NCBI RefSeq assembly: GCF_001029445.1
Contig: NZ_LDOT01000002.1
Coordinates: 1 to 64,000, forward strand
Length of the DNA: 64,000 nucleotides
Source of the DNA: Photobacterium aquae
GTDB lineage: Bacteria > Pseudomonadota > Gammaproteobacteria > Enterobacterales > Vibrionaceae
Direction: 5' to 3'
Shown: positions 51,660 through 61,079 of the stretch, in pieces
How positions within the stretch are numbered: position 1 is the first letter of the stretch
Layout: every line of letters begins with the position of its first letter
Made by a program: the position numbers and the translations under genes
The notes under the pieces: generated by a model
What the model saw: only the letters and a program-made list of their open reading frames with translations
Database searches by the model: none
What the model was told of the DNA's origin: nothing

Positions 51660-53333
51660 ATGACCAAGATTTTAATTATCGGCGGTGTTGCAGGTGGGGC
51701 GTCGGCAGCAGCTCGAGCACGACGACTAAGCGAAGATGCCGAAATCATCATGTTCGAAAGAGGCCACTTTGTTTCATTTGCTAATTGTGGATTGCCTTAC
51801 CATATCAGCGGAGATATTAAGGATAGAAGCAAATTACTCCTGCAAACGCCAGAGAGCTTCTTGGCGCGTTTCAATGTTGACGTTCGGGTAATGAATGAGG
51901 TTATTGCCATCGATCGTCAGAACAAGACCGTAACGGTTAAAAATCTTGTTGATGGCAGTGAGTATTCCGAGACCTACGATTTTCTATTACTCAGCCCTGG
52001 AGCCGGACCTGTCATCCCGCCGATTCCGGGAATCTATAACCCGCTGACACATTCGCTGCGTAACATTCCTGATATGGATCGCATCATTCAAACGCTCCAG
52101 TCAAATAAACCCAAGCATGCTACTGTCGTGGGCGGTGGCTTTATCGGCCTAGAAATGATGGAAGCGTTCCACCAGCTAGGTATAAACACCACACTCATCG
52201 AGATGGCAGACCAAGTAATGACGCCTGTCGATAGGGAGATGGCGGGGTTTGCCCACGCTGAAATCCGCGACAAAGGTGTAGATCTTAAATTAGGGACTGC
52301 ACTTACGGCCGTTGAGTATCAGATATCAGATCAAGACAGCCAACCTGATAACACAGGCCATTTAAGCCTGACATTAAGCAATGGTGAAACACTCATTACC
52401 GATATTCTAATCATGGCTGTTGGTGTTCGTCCCGAGACCAAGTTGGCACAGGATGCCGGTCTGCAGATTGGCGAACTAGGTGGCATTTATACCAACGACA
52501 TGATGCAGACCAGTGATCCTGCTATTTATGCCGTGGGTGATGCCGTCGAAGAGAAGGACTTTGTGACGGGCGCACAAACACTTGTTCCGCTTGCTGGCCC
52601 TGCCAACCGTCAAGGCCGTATGGCGGCAGATAATATGCTTGGCCGCAGTGAGACCTATCAAGGTACTCAGGGCACGGCAATCTGCAAGATCTTCGACTTA
52701 GCTGTTGCCTCTACGGGCAAAAACGAAAAGCAGCTTAAACGTGATGGTATTGCGTACGAGAAAGTATACGTCCACACCGCCAGCCACGCGAGCTACTATC
52801 CCGGAGCAGAAACTGTGTCGTTCAAGATGCTGTTTGACCCACAAAGTGGCAAGATTTTCGGGGCACAAGCAGTCGGTAAAGATGGCGTCGACAAACGTAT
52901 CGATGTCATGGCGGTGGCACAACGTGCAGGAATGACGGTCGAGCAGCTGCAACATCTAGAACTGACATACGCACCACCCTATGGCAGTGCCAAGGACGTG
53001 ATAAACCAAGCAGCTTTCGTCGCCACCAATATTATCAAAGGTGACAGCACCCCGATTCACTTTGATGAAATAGACAAGCTCAATGACAATCAACTGCTGC
53101 TCGATGTTCGCAATCCTGGTGAGCTCAAAAATATGGGCTTTATCGACGGAGCCATCAACATCCCGGTAGACCAATTACGCCAATGCATGGACGAATTGCC
53201 GAAAGACAAAGAGATCATCATCTACTGTGCTGTCGGCCTGCGTGGCAACGTCGCATACCGCCAGTTAGTCAACAATGGCTACAAAGCCCGTAACCTTATT
53301 GGCGGATACCGTACTTACACATACGCCCAATAA
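51660..53333 (+). CDS. CoA-disulfide reductase fused to a rhodanese domain
   Basis: A 557-residue FAD enzyme. The FAD-binding fold begins KILIIGGVAGGASAAARARR. The redox cysteine is Cys43 in SFANCGLPYH, which distinguishes single-cysteine CoADR and Npsr enzymes from disulfide reductases with two cysteines. A second nucleotide fold is at VVGGGFIGLEM, and YAVGDAVE binds FAD. The C-terminal 95 residues are a rhodanese domain with Cys523 in IYCAVGLRG. Such fusions reduce CoA persulfide or polysulfide. The ATG at 51660 has AGGGA 7 bases upstream. Together with the divergent sulfur importers it forms a reduced-sulfur handling module. Confidence 0.93.
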   Translation: MTKILIIGGVAGGASAAARARRLSEDAEIIMFERGHFVSFANCGLPYHISGDIKDRSKLLLQTPESFLARFNVDVRVMNEVIAIDRQNKTVTVKNLVDGSEYSETYDFLLLSPGAGPVIPPIPGIYNPLTHSLRNIPDMDRIIQTLQSNKPKHATVVGGGFIGLEMMEAFHQLGINTTLIEMADQVMTPVDREMAGFAHAEIRDKGVDLKLGTALTAVEYQISDQDSQPDNTGHLSLTLSNGETLITDILIMAVGVRPETKLAQDAGLQIGELGGIYTNDMMQTSDPAIYAVGDAVEEKDFVTGAQTLVPLAGPANRQGRMAADNMLGRSETYQGTQGTAICKIFDLAVASTGKNEKQLKRDGIAYEKVYVHTASHASYYPGAETVSFKMLFDPQSGKIFGAQAVGKDGVDKRIDVMAVAQRAGMTVEQLQHLELTYAPPYGSAKDVINQAAFVATNIIKGDSTPIHFDEIDKLNDNQLLLDVRNPGELKNMGFIDGAINIPVDQLRQCMDELPKDKEIIIYCAVGLRGNVAYRQLVNNGYKARNLIGGYRTYTYAQ

Positions 53334-53363
53334 GCCACTCTTTCCAAAAGCAACCAAGAAATA

Positions 53364-53400
53364 CCATCTGCCTACACGCCGTCATGATGTAGGCAGATGG
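53364..53400. terminator. Long hairpin between converging genes
   Basis: A perfect 13-bp stem CCATCTGCCTACA/TGTAGGCAGATGG with an 11-base loop lies 30 bases after the reductase stop and 6 bases beyond the stop of the converging gene. It lacks a T tract on either side. Confidence 0.6.
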
Positions 53401-53406
53401 CGCAAC

Positions 53407-54303
53407 TCAGTAATCTGATGACTTATCTTTGTCCCTATACCCTACGTCCTTGCCACTGTCGTCATGATGATATCGACGATCATAACTGTCATCTTGATAG
53501 TGTTGATGTCGGTACCAGTTATACCAATATGGCCATTTCACACTTTTTTCTTGAATATTAAGAACAAACAGGCAATCAAAAAACATCGGATCACCGACAT
53601 TACCGGCAAAATTGGTAAGATCAACCATCCCCGAAAGCCTTACTGTCCCTTTGTGCCGCCAGTACTCACCATACCCCTTGAGGATACTATTTTTATCACT
53701 GGCCGCCCCTGTGATATGGGTCACCGTATTGCCTTCAGGCGTCACCGTTTCTTGCAAAGCAGGTTGAACCGTCGTTAATCCCCGACTCACGATTAGGCCA
53801 TCAGGAAGATAAAAGAAAGTCGTACCAATGAGCTTAAGGCCATCACCTTCTGGCGTGATTTCAGATAAGCAATCAGTCGCCGAACCAATAAACTCTCCAG
53901 TTGCATGATCCTTTAATCCAACATCAAAACATATGGCAGGATCTGGCACCTCATCTCCGTCGATGTCTGGAACCTCACCTTCATACATTTTCCCTGTACC
54001 CACCAGATTCAAGACAAGCCGCTTTGATGATCCAGAATCACTGTCTGATGAGTCATCATAACTATGACTATGATAAGTGTTGCTAGAATGCGTATATGAG
54101 GATGTATAGTGTGAAGAATACGAACCTTTGTCATCATCGTCGTCATCATACTTACTGTCTGTCTCATCACTATCCGAATAACTCTGATGATAATACCGAT
54201 CATCATCATCGTCATCGCGATCATATTTGCCCGAAGCCACACTCACTCCAGACAACCCCACACACATTGCTGTGAGCAAAAGGGTTAGAGTTTTCTTTTT
54301 CAT
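53407..54303 (-). CDS. Exported protein with acidic, Ser/His/Tyr-rich ends
   Basis: A 298-residue protein. The signal peptide ends near residue 24 (VSVASG). Residues about 25-93 are low complexity with runs of Asp (six at 32-37 region) mixed with Ser, Tyr and His. A folded core of about 155 residues follows, with IDGDEVPDPAICFDVGL, two cysteine pairs and a segment ILKGYGEYWRHKGTVRLSGM that resembles the barrel strands of allene-oxide-cyclase or dirigent-like proteins (resemblance only). The tail of 40 residues is again Tyr/His/Asp-rich. The acidic and His-rich ends could bind metal ions such as calcium. GGAG precedes the ATG. No operon partner. Confidence 0.75.
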   Translation of the reverse strand: MKKKTLTLLLTAMCVGLSGVSVASGKYDRDDDDDDRYYHQSYSDSDETDSKYDDDDDDKGSYSSHYTSSYTHSSNTYHSHSYDDSSDSDSGSSKRLVLNLVGTGKMYEGEVPDIDGDEVPDPAICFDVGLKDHATGEFIGSATDCLSEITPEGDGLKLIGTTFFYLPDGLIVSRGLTTVQPALQETVTPEGNTVTHITGAASDKNSILKGYGEYWRHKGTVRLSGMVDLTNFAGNVGDPMFFDCLFVLNIQEKSVKWPYWYNWYRHQHYQDDSYDRRYHHDDSGKDVGYRDKDKSSDY

Positions 54304-54592
54304 CTTGATACTCCACGTATATCGCTGGCATCATTCATTTGTTACCCGCCAACTTTGAATCTGTGTTACTTGTTGCACCTCGACAACAAGATGCACCAAA
54401 CAGACATTTATACTGTAGATGAATTAAGAATTAGCTTCAGATGTGAGGCCTTAGCTCAATATTGAAATACAATGCCAAATCAAATCATTGCCGTTTAATA
54501 CGGAACCTTACGCATATCAAATAACATCGATATTCTTAAATTTAAGACAAGCGAGCCAGTGCGAAATACAATGAAATCGCACTATCAGCAAG

Positions 54593-54994
54593 CTATATAG
54601 CAATATTGGAAGCGTGCGAATCTTTGGGATTCGGCCCATACTCGTTCGCCTCAGGATGGCTATCCTGAACGAAGAAATACACCAATACCAAAACACCAAT
54701 TAGCGGGATCAAACTAATCAGCAGCCACCATCCACTCTTTCCTATATCATGCAAGCGACGTACGCCCACGGCAATGCTCGGTACCAACACCGCTAGAGAA
54801 TAGACTGAACTCAATAATCCCCCCTCTTCGGTACCAGCCGGTATACCCAGCAATGGATTGATAATGTAGGTATCGATCAGTGACAAACAAACAGCAATAA
54901 GTACATTAAACAGAAGGAAATACCAATACTCTTGACGCCTAGCCCTACCATTAAAGACCGCATATTTCTTCAATACAGCGATATACCAATTCAT
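54593..54994 (-). CDS. DUF805 family inner membrane protein
   Basis: A 133-residue protein with FNGRARRQEYWYFLLFN near the N-terminus and GVRRLHDIGKSGWWLL in the middle, the two diagnostic blocks of DUF805 (YhaH/YhaI type). Four membrane helices are predicted. Function unknown. AAGGA lies 7 bases before the ATG. Confidence 0.92.
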   Translation of the reverse strand: MNWYIAVLKKYAVFNGRARRQEYWYFLLFNVLIAVCLSLIDTYIINPLLGIPAGTEEGGLLSSVYSLAVLVPSIAVGVRRLHDIGKSGWWLLISLIPLIGVLVLVYFFVQDSHPEANEYGPNPKDSHASNIAI

Positions 54995-55174
54995 ACCCTA
55001 TCCTTCTCTTACTGCACTATTGATAGATTCAAGTATATCTAAGCTAATTCAAGATGCGTTTTCACAACCTCACAAAAAACATCGGGTGTATAATTCCCTA
55101 AAGGAATTTCACACAGCTTAACACGGCACGATTTTCGTACCGAAGCCCTTACTCACCGTCCTAGAGAGCGAACT

Positions 55175-55549
55175 ATGAAAAAAATGTCAGGTCTACTTAT
55201 TCTACCTGCGGCCTTACTAATGGTATCAAGCATAACCAGTGCATCAACACAGCTATCTGAAAATGTTTACTCACCTGATCAGGGTGTTATATGTGACAAA
55301 AAAGCAGGATTTTGTGCCGATAGCTATGGAATCTCCATGGAATTTACCAAAGAGTTTCTCGGTCAAGCCGCACAAGACAAAATGATGGCGATGGTTGATA
55401 AAGTGGGAAGCAGTAACTTTGACACAACTCGCTATTCAATGAGCAACAAAGTGTACTGTGATGCGGAAAAACAGAGTTGTTATACCGACCGTTTCTCCGA
55501 TACAAAAGCCGAGGCTTATAACGCTATTTTATACCCTACTCAACATTAA
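55175..55549 (+). CDS. YcgJ-like exported protein
   Basis: A 124-residue protein with a signal peptide (residues 1-23, ending TSA). The mature part has four cysteines in two pairs (VICDKKAGFCADSYGIS and VYCDAEKQSCYTD), the pattern of the YcgJ/Fels-1 prophage-like family. Function unknown, periplasmic by signal. GAG lies 7 bases before the ATG. The gene stands alone with its own terminator. Confidence 0.75.
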   Translation: MKKMSGLLILPAALLMVSSITSASTQLSENVYSPDQGVICDKKAGFCADSYGISMEFTKEFLGQAAQDKMMAMVDKVGSSNFDTTRYSMSNKVYCDAEKQSCYTDRFSDTKAEAYNAILYPTQH

Positions 55550-55577
55550 CAGCAGGGCTTAATACCCTGCTGCTGTT
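55550..55577 (+). terminator. Hairpin terminator after the YcgJ-like gene
   Basis: The stem CAGCAGGG/CCCTGCTG with a CTTAATA loop is followed by CTGTTT. It starts at the stop codon of the upstream gene. Confidence 0.7.
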
Positions 55578-55597
55578 TAAGTCAACCAAGCGGTTGC

Positions 55598-56875
55598 TTA
55601 GGATACCAGAGCTTGCGGTGATTGCTTTACTTCCCTCAGCCACTGCTCAATTTCAGAGGGTGGGAACAAGAGGGGATCACCCAGCTCATCATCATCAACC
55701 TCCATCAACTGCGGCGGTAAGAGATCAATAATCTTTTCTAAGTCTTCATGGCTATGAATATGATTTTCGAAAACAGCCACCATCTGATGGTTATGGTCAA
55801 TACCTCGTGCCTGAGCCGCTTTGGCCAAGCCGCTGAGCAAGGTATACCATGTTGTCATAGGCCCCTGGATCACAGATGCGGACTCAGCGACAGAATCAAT
55901 AAACGCAAAGGGTACGGTTTCCATCAAATATTCCGCTTTCATCGCCGCAAAAATCCAATCAGTATCAAATGAGAAATCATAAACCGTTGGGTTGGCGAGT
56001 ATATCGGCAATAACATGCCTGTCATATAATTTAAATGCAGCTTGAGTATCGCAGATATTATTACGGAAAATTTCTCGACCAATCATTCGTTGCATATGGC
56101 GCAACGTTTTAATGCCTACCCCCCAACGTTCTTCCTGCTTAATCAGTATTGAATCCGGATGCTTTCTATTGCCCAAGACCACTTTGGCCCGATCGACGAT
56201 ATAAGGTCGTAAAAGCAATCCAAGCTGTCCTAAATGTACCGAATTATCCGCATCGGTATATATAACACAATCTCGCTTATCGTTTAGCGCCTGCTGACAA
56301 CCATAAATAATCGCGCCCCCCTTACGAGAGTCATCCACATTGGAGAGATTCAATAATGGCCCGACTCTCGCCGGTAGAGCCTCGGCCAAGCGTAGCACCG
56401 TAACTTTCTGCTTATCAGGGTGTGATTCAAGCAACGACTCGGCAATCCCTGCACTATCATAAGGGCAGCCATCATCGACGGGATAGAGATGCCAATCAAC
56501 AACCGAGCCTTGAGTGATCCAATTGAGCTGGTTGATTTTCACCCGCAACGAATCTTCACCATTAGGGTTTTCAGTCGATTTCGGAAGCAGACGATTTTGT
56601 TCCCCCCACATCGCGAAGACAACCCCGACAGAAATAGGGCGAGTTAATTTCAGTACATATCTTTTCGATTCAACCAACTTCACAGCCAATCGAAATTCTA
56701 AAGGACAATCTCGCTCAAGCAGCAATTGATGGTAATAAGCCGTAGGGACATCGGTAAGGCAATACAGTGTATTGGCCAAGGCCAACAGGCGTTTCTGGTG
56801 ACGGCTATCCGTCAAATCAAATTTATCCTGTGCTTGCGCTAACGCGTCCAAAACTATTTTTTTTGCTGCTGTCAT
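55598..56875 (-). CDS. Soluble GT-A glycosyltransferase (family 2-like)
   Basis: A 425-residue protein without membrane helices. The GT-A core shows DSRKGGAIIYG, then the metal-binding YTDADNSVHLGQLG (Asp-Ala-Asp), VVLGNRKHPDS, and CDTQAAFKLYDRHV, a block shared with dolichol-phosphate mannose synthase-like and glucosyl-phosphoglycerate synthase-like enzymes. The N-terminal 90 residues and the acidic C-terminal tail are unfamiliar. GAGGG lies 7 bases before the ATG at 56875; the GTG one codon upstream is less likely. It follows the DUF3131 cluster on the same strand after 183 bases, so it may be its last gene. Confidence 0.82.
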   Translation of the reverse strand: MTAAKKIVLDALAQAQDKFDLTDSRHQKRLLALANTLYCLTDVPTAYYHQLLLERDCPLEFRLAVKLVESKRYVLKLTRPISVGVVFAMWGEQNRLLPKSTENPNGEDSLRVKINQLNWITQGSVVDWHLYPVDDGCPYDSAGIAESLLESHPDKQKVTVLRLAEALPARVGPLLNLSNVDDSRKGGAIIYGCQQALNDKRDCVIYTDADNSVHLGQLGLLLRPYIVDRAKVVLGNRKHPDSILIKQEERWGVGIKTLRHMQRMIGREIFRNNICDTQAAFKLYDRHVIADILANPTVYDFSFDTDWIFAAMKAEYLMETVPFAFIDSVAESASVIQGPMTTWYTLLSGLAKAAQARGIDHNHQMVAVFENHIHSHEDLEKIIDLLPPQLMEVDDDELGDPLLFPPSEIEQWLREVKQSPQALVS

Positions 56876-57058
56876 CACGAGTCCCTCATGGCAATTCCAC
56901 TTACACTTCTCACCCAGACAACACCAACAGGGTTTAAATTAAGGGTAGTAATCGCGATTTAGAACTCAAAATTTATTAAGCAAATAATTGCATTAAGTTA
57001 CGATTTTGTGATGGCAATTCCTTTAAGGAATAACAAACTCCGTACCCGTCTCTTATTT

Positions 57059-58240
57059 TTACTGGACCGGATAAAAACTACGCCGCTGATTAGACTCAAC
57101 AGGCGGAGGATCGTTGGCACTCACGTTGGCTTTGGGAATCAATTGCGGTGCTGGGGATTTTATCTGTTCTACCTTCTCACTTTTGAAAGACGATTTCACT
57201 TCCCCTGCGGGTTGCTCTTTGAACTCTAAAGGTTCAACCACCAACTGTACGGTCGTCGGCGCCACTTCAGTATTCTCTTGGGCTTGGGCTTGGGCTTGGG
57301 CTTGGGCTTGGGCTTGGGCTTGGGCTTGGGCATCATGCTTTGCTGCAGACGACGGGCTATTATTATCAATCAATCCAGCTGCACGGCTTCTTGTCTCTTT
57401 TTCGGGTGTCACAATAAAACCTTTACTCATCACCGGAGCGGTTTCGACAATAATGGATGACTCGCCTGTCGATAATTGACGACTAACCTTATTTGGCTCA
57501 ATATCTTTTGTGCTTTTTTGCTCCGATAACGGAGCAACCTCTGTCTGTTTCGCACTGGGGCTATCTGCCTCAACGTTAGTTGGAGCAAATTGCTGCTCAT
57601 GACTAAAAGCGTTACTCATACCACTGAGTTTCTTTTTGCCCTGAATAGAAACGGCTGCGGGTTGATATGCCGGTACTGATGGCACTGACTGTGGCATAAC
57701 TCGATCCGCTTGCGTATGATCACTCAATCCTAACTTCGGACTCTGAAAGTGAAAGACCCCAAGTTTTTGTTCCCATGTTTGCAAAACAACATAATCCTGC
57801 TCCCACTGGCTATCCATTCCCGAGGCCAAATCGGCAACTTGCAACTGGGTTGAAAGCAACGTGCTTGCATGCTCATAACGTCGATGGAGGGACTTGCGGA
57901 CACGTTCCCACGTTGTTCCCCCTGTCATCAAATAGCGAGTACTATCAGCCCAATATTGATAGGCGACGGCATCATTAGCCTTATCCGCAGCAATGGCTGC
58001 CAGTGCTTCAGACAATCCAGCATATTGCCACATCCGCTTGCGTCCCAATTTCGCCTCAGAACTCAAAATTACAATCGTCAACCGATGCCACTGTTCGGCA
58101 GCTTGGTGGTATTTACCGGCATTGGCCAAATGGCTGGCCTTGGAAAAATAACTAAGTTCAACTTCCATCGGCGAAGCCAGTAAAACCGCAGACCATAACA
58201 TCCAACAACTACAATAAAACAAGGTACGAAGCCGTCTCAT
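57059..58240 (-). CDS. Exported protein with TPR-like start and (Ala-Gln)9 linker
   Basis: A 393-residue protein. Residues 1-24 are a signal peptide (RLRTLFYCSCWMLWSAVLLA). A helical region (about 30-150) contains a TPR-like unit, LANAGKYHQAAEQWHRL. The remaining 240 residues are disordered-looking, rich in Ser, Pro, Gln and Glu, and include nine consecutive Ala-Gln dipeptides at about 304-321. The ATG overlaps the stop of the upstream DUF3131 gene by four bases (ATGA), tying it firmly to the cluster. No enzyme motif is present; a scaffold, spacer or polymer-associated role is inferred from the context. Family unknown. Confidence 0.75.
   Translation of the reverse strand: MRRLRTLFYCSCWMLWSAVLLASPMEVELSYFSKASHLANAGKYHQAAEQWHRLTIVILSSEAKLGRKRMWQYAGLSEALAAIAADKANDAVAYQYWADSTRYLMTGGTTWERVRKSLHRRYEHASTLLSTQLQVADLASGMDSQWEQDYVVLQTWEQKLGVFHFQSPKLGLSDHTQADRVMPQSVPSVPAYQPAAVSIQGKKKLSGMSNAFSHEQQFAPTNVEADSPSAKQTEVAPLSEQKSTKDIEPNKVSRQLSTGESSIIVETAPVMSKGFIVTPEKETRSRAAGLIDNNSPSSAAKHDAQAQAQAQAQAQAQAQAQENTEVAPTTVQLVVEPLEFKEQPAGEVKSSFKSEKVEQIKSPAPQLIPKANVSANDPPPVESNQRRSFYPVQ
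57277..57330. repeat. Hexanucleotide microsatellite, nine CTTGGG units
   Basis: Nine perfect tandem copies of CTTGGG lie inside a coding region and encode (Ala-Gln)9 on the minus strand. Since each unit is two codons, copy-number changes alter linker length without a frameshift. Confidence 0.97.
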
Positions 58241-59631
58241 CGAAATGTCTCCACCAAACATTTGCCAGGATGATAAAAGCGAGAGTCGAACTGCACATCG
58301 CGGTATTCCCTGCTGCCCTTTGGCTGATACAACTTACCATTTGCTTTATACAACAAAGCTTGGAGTACCCCGGCATTTGTCTGCAAACTGATGCTTTTCT
58401 CATAACTACTAGTAAGCTCATAACGCCCTTCGTACCAACCACGCTCAGGGTCGTATAACTCCTGCACCAACGTCAGCAATTTATCGGTATAGTCGGTTTT
58501 CCACAGCACCCACATCTGAAAAGCAACCCGGGTCGAGACCAACGCCTTTTCGTCATGATCACTGCCATCCTCAGCCACACTGATCCACGGGGTACCCAAT
58601 GCATAAATGCTGTCATAAACAAAATAAGGAGGACCGCTTACAACATGCTCGCCCCGCGCGGTATAGATCCTGTCTTGTTCCCAGCGAGATTGCTGAAGCC
58701 TATAAACTGAATCCGCCATAGCAGAAAGTGTATGGTTGGTATGCTCAGCATCGCTACTTCGAGTATCGTCAATATTGTCCCAGTTGAATTCCATCCCCAT
58801 CAATAAATAAGGCGTGCTGTAAACCGGGCGCAATACGTCGTAATGCCGGGGATCACGACCATCAAACAACAAATCAATACCATTGATTGTCACAACCTCG
58901 TAAGGCTCTAGCATCATGGCTTTTTGCGGTACCACATGCCAATCCAGATAACCATACGAGGTATACTCTTCGATGCCCAATCGGCCTTCTTTATACCGGT
59001 GAACCTGCCCTTCATGAACCGTACCACCGTACAACTCACCATCTTGCGTCACCAGTTCACAGAAGTTCCAGCGCAACACAGCCTTATCGACATATTCCGA
59101 AAACTCTGGATAACGTTGTTTTGTCATTGCCAGCACAATTAACAAACGGCCAATATCAATAGAAGACCACCCCAACTCGGCAGGCTGATTTGCATAATTG
59201 ACCATTTGGGACGTATTGGTGCTATAGACCTTGTTGGGCACTCCAGTTAAGCCAAGTGGCATTTCATTGAGAAAACCAAGCACCAATGTCAGGCGCTCGT
59301 CATGCTCTTTGCTGGTAATAAATTCGAATTCACGAGCCGCCATCAACGCGACAAGATAGTCGGCAAGATTGGACATGTTTATGGTGGGGTAATTATCCAG
59401 CGCATTCACCAACCCGGTTGTCAAATTGGTATTATTCTCAACGTACTTCCATGCGATTCTTGCCCACTCTAGCTCCTGTTCACTCAAGCCACCGTAACGG
59501 CCCTGCCTGAATATCTGTGATTCATTGACCGTGGTGATCCCATCTTGCACACCGTTATAAACCACGCCGCACGCAGACACAGACAGCGCCAAAGCAACAG
59601 ATAATAACGAATGCACCTTCCATCGGCTCAA
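58237..59631 (-). CDS. DUF3131 lipoprotein (third paralogue)
   Basis: A protein of about 464 residues. The N-terminus ends in a lipobox, LSVSAC, so it should be lipid-anchored. The DUF3131 blocks are WARIAWKYVENNTNLTTGLVN, PNKVYSTNT, WSSIDIGRLL, EGRLGIEEYTSYG, DPRHYDV and PYFVYDSIY. No ATG is available at the N-terminus. I use a TTG at 59631 with GGGAG 8 bases upstream, which gives a 20-residue lipoprotein signal; a TTG at 59655, directly after the stop of the upstream gene, is an alternative. It diverges more from the other two copies than they do from each other. It overlaps the (Ala-Gln) protein gene by four bases. Confidence 0.88.
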   Translation of the reverse strand: MSRWKVHSLLSVALALSVSACGVVYNGVQDGITTVNESQIFRQGRYGGLSEQELEWARIAWKYVENNTNLTTGLVNALDNYPTINMSNLADYLVALMAAREFEFITSKEHDERLTLVLGFLNEMPLGLTGVPNKVYSTNTSQMVNYANQPAELGWSSIDIGRLLIVLAMTKQRYPEFSEYVDKAVLRWNFCELVTQDGELYGGTVHEGQVHRYKEGRLGIEEYTSYGYLDWHVVPQKAMMLEPYEVVTINGIDLLFDGRDPRHYDVLRPVYSTPYLLMGMEFNWDNIDDTRSSDAEHTNHTLSAMADSVYRLQQSRWEQDRIYTARGEHVVSGPPYFVYDSIYALGTPWISVAEDGSDHDEKALVSTRVAFQMWVLWKTDYTDKLLTLVQELYDPERGWYEGRYELTSSYEKSISLQTNAGVLQALLYKANGKLYQPKGSREYRDVQFDSRFYHPGKCLVETFR

Positions 59632-59655
59632 AAGCACTACTCCCACCAGCGACAA

Positions 59656-61053
59656 CTAGCCCTGATTAGGCTTCTTACGAGGCAAACACTGCCCCTCATA
59701 ACCAAACGGTGACTCCAGCGCTTTTTCCCACAGACTTGGGGCAACATTATCTTGATACTGCAATAACTTGCCTTGTTGCTTATAAAGCAGGATTTCCAAC
59801 GTTATACCGTTATTATTCGATGTGAAGGTATTGATAAGGCCCGTACCGTTTTCAAAAATCCCCTCGTAAAATCCTTTTTCTCGATCGTACAAGTGCGACA
59901 CATGATCAAACAGCAAATCAGTATAATCGGTGTCCCATAATACCCACATCCCCATCGCGCCCTTGATGGCAACAGCCGCAAACTGGGGTAGGAACTCTCC
60001 ATTTTCCGCAATCGTATTCCATGCAAAACCATCGGTATAAATCGTGTCATACACAAAATACGGCGCGCCGGCCAACTGGTGCTCTGTTCTTGCCGTAATG
60101 ATACCTGTTTGCTTGTAACGCTCTTCCTGAACCCGGTAAATCTGGAGGGCAAACTCCGCTATCCAATCATTGGAGTAGTTATGGTCGTGACCACTGCGGT
60201 CCTCGGTGAGATCCCAGCCCATTTCAATACCATCAAGCACATAGCTTTCTGTCACAACATAGCTATGCGCCTTCAGCTTACGAGGGTCTCGGGTATCATA
60301 AGGCACATCGTATCCATAAAGGTTAATGGTGCTATAGGGCTCGGGCATTGATGCTTGTGTTGTATCAAAGCCCCACAGTTGAAAACCTTTCGCGGCATAC
60401 TCCTCATAACCAAGTCGCCCTTCCTGCAAATACTGCACAGGCTTATCCTTTTCCTGCAACGCACCAAACATCGTGCCGTTTTCGTCCACCACATTGCAGA
60501 AGTTCCAACGCAGCACAGCCGAATCAATCCCGGTGGCGTATTCAGGATAACGGTGTTTAATAATGTGCAGCCAAATCAACAACCGTCCAAGATCCAATGC
60601 CGAATAACCGATTTCACCGGGCTGGTTGGCATAGTCTACCTTCGCCGCCGTTTGCGTGTTATAGGCCTTGTTCGGCAATTCCCCCTTAAACAAATCCAAA
60701 GTATTCAGGGTTGTCAGCATCCGGATAAAACGTCTGTCAAACTCCTCTTTTTCTATAATCCCCAACTCGTATGCGCTAACCATACCGGCCATATAGGAAG
60801 CCGCATCCCACCACGTAACTGACGGATAATTATTTACTGCATTAACCAGACCTGTTGATTCCTGATAATTATTTTCAAAATACTTCCAGGCAATCCTGGC
60901 CATATCCATTTCTTTTTCAGTCAGCTGTCCAGAACGTGCTTTCGGTATACTCCAGTGACTCTTTCGCTCAATAACATCGTCCGAAAAACTGTTGTATTTA
61001 TTTCCGCAACCAGTGGCCAGCAAGCCCAATAAGCACACGGTGATATAACGCAT
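59656..61053 (-). CDS. DUF3131 lipoprotein (second paralogue)
   Basis: A 465-residue protein with lipobox LLATGC (Cys16), so it should be anchored to a membrane by lipid. The DUF3131 domain starts at about residue 45 with MARIAWKYFENNYQESTGLV. It continues with PNKAYNTQT, YANQPGEIGYSALDLGRLL, EGRLGYEEYAAKG, DPRKLKAHSYVVTESYVLDG and APYFVYDTIYTDG. The family has no established biochemical activity that I can name with confidence; its recurrent acidic and aromatic motifs suggest a carbohydrate-active all-helical barrel, which is inference. AGGGAG precedes the ATG. It starts 26 bases after the first paralogue ends. Confidence 0.92.
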   Translation of the reverse strand: MRYITVCLLGLLATGCGNKYNSFSDDVIERKSHWSIPKARSGQLTEKEMDMARIAWKYFENNYQESTGLVNAVNNYPSVTWWDAASYMAGMVSAYELGIIEKEEFDRRFIRMLTTLNTLDLFKGELPNKAYNTQTAAKVDYANQPGEIGYSALDLGRLLIWLHIIKHRYPEYATGIDSAVLRWNFCNVVDENGTMFGALQEKDKPVQYLQEGRLGYEEYAAKGFQLWGFDTTQASMPEPYSTINLYGYDVPYDTRDPRKLKAHSYVVTESYVLDGIEMGWDLTEDRSGHDHNYSNDWIAEFALQIYRVQEERYKQTGIITARTEHQLAGAPYFVYDTIYTDGFAWNTIAENGEFLPQFAAVAIKGAMGMWVLWDTDYTDLLFDHVSHLYDREKGFYEGIFENGTGLINTFTSNNNGITLEILLYKQQGKLLQYQDNVAPSLWEKALESPFGYEGQCLPRKKPNQG

Positions 61054-61079
61054 ACGATACTCCCTACCCTGATTGCGCC

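Noticed and set aside
57277..57330. CRISPR-like repeat array
   Set aside because: The repeats are contiguous hexamers without spacers and lie in a coding region.
57114..57479. Plus-strand open frame with a Trp-Ala repeat
   Set aside because: It is the antisense reading of the (Ala-Gln)9 microsatellite in the real minus-strand gene.
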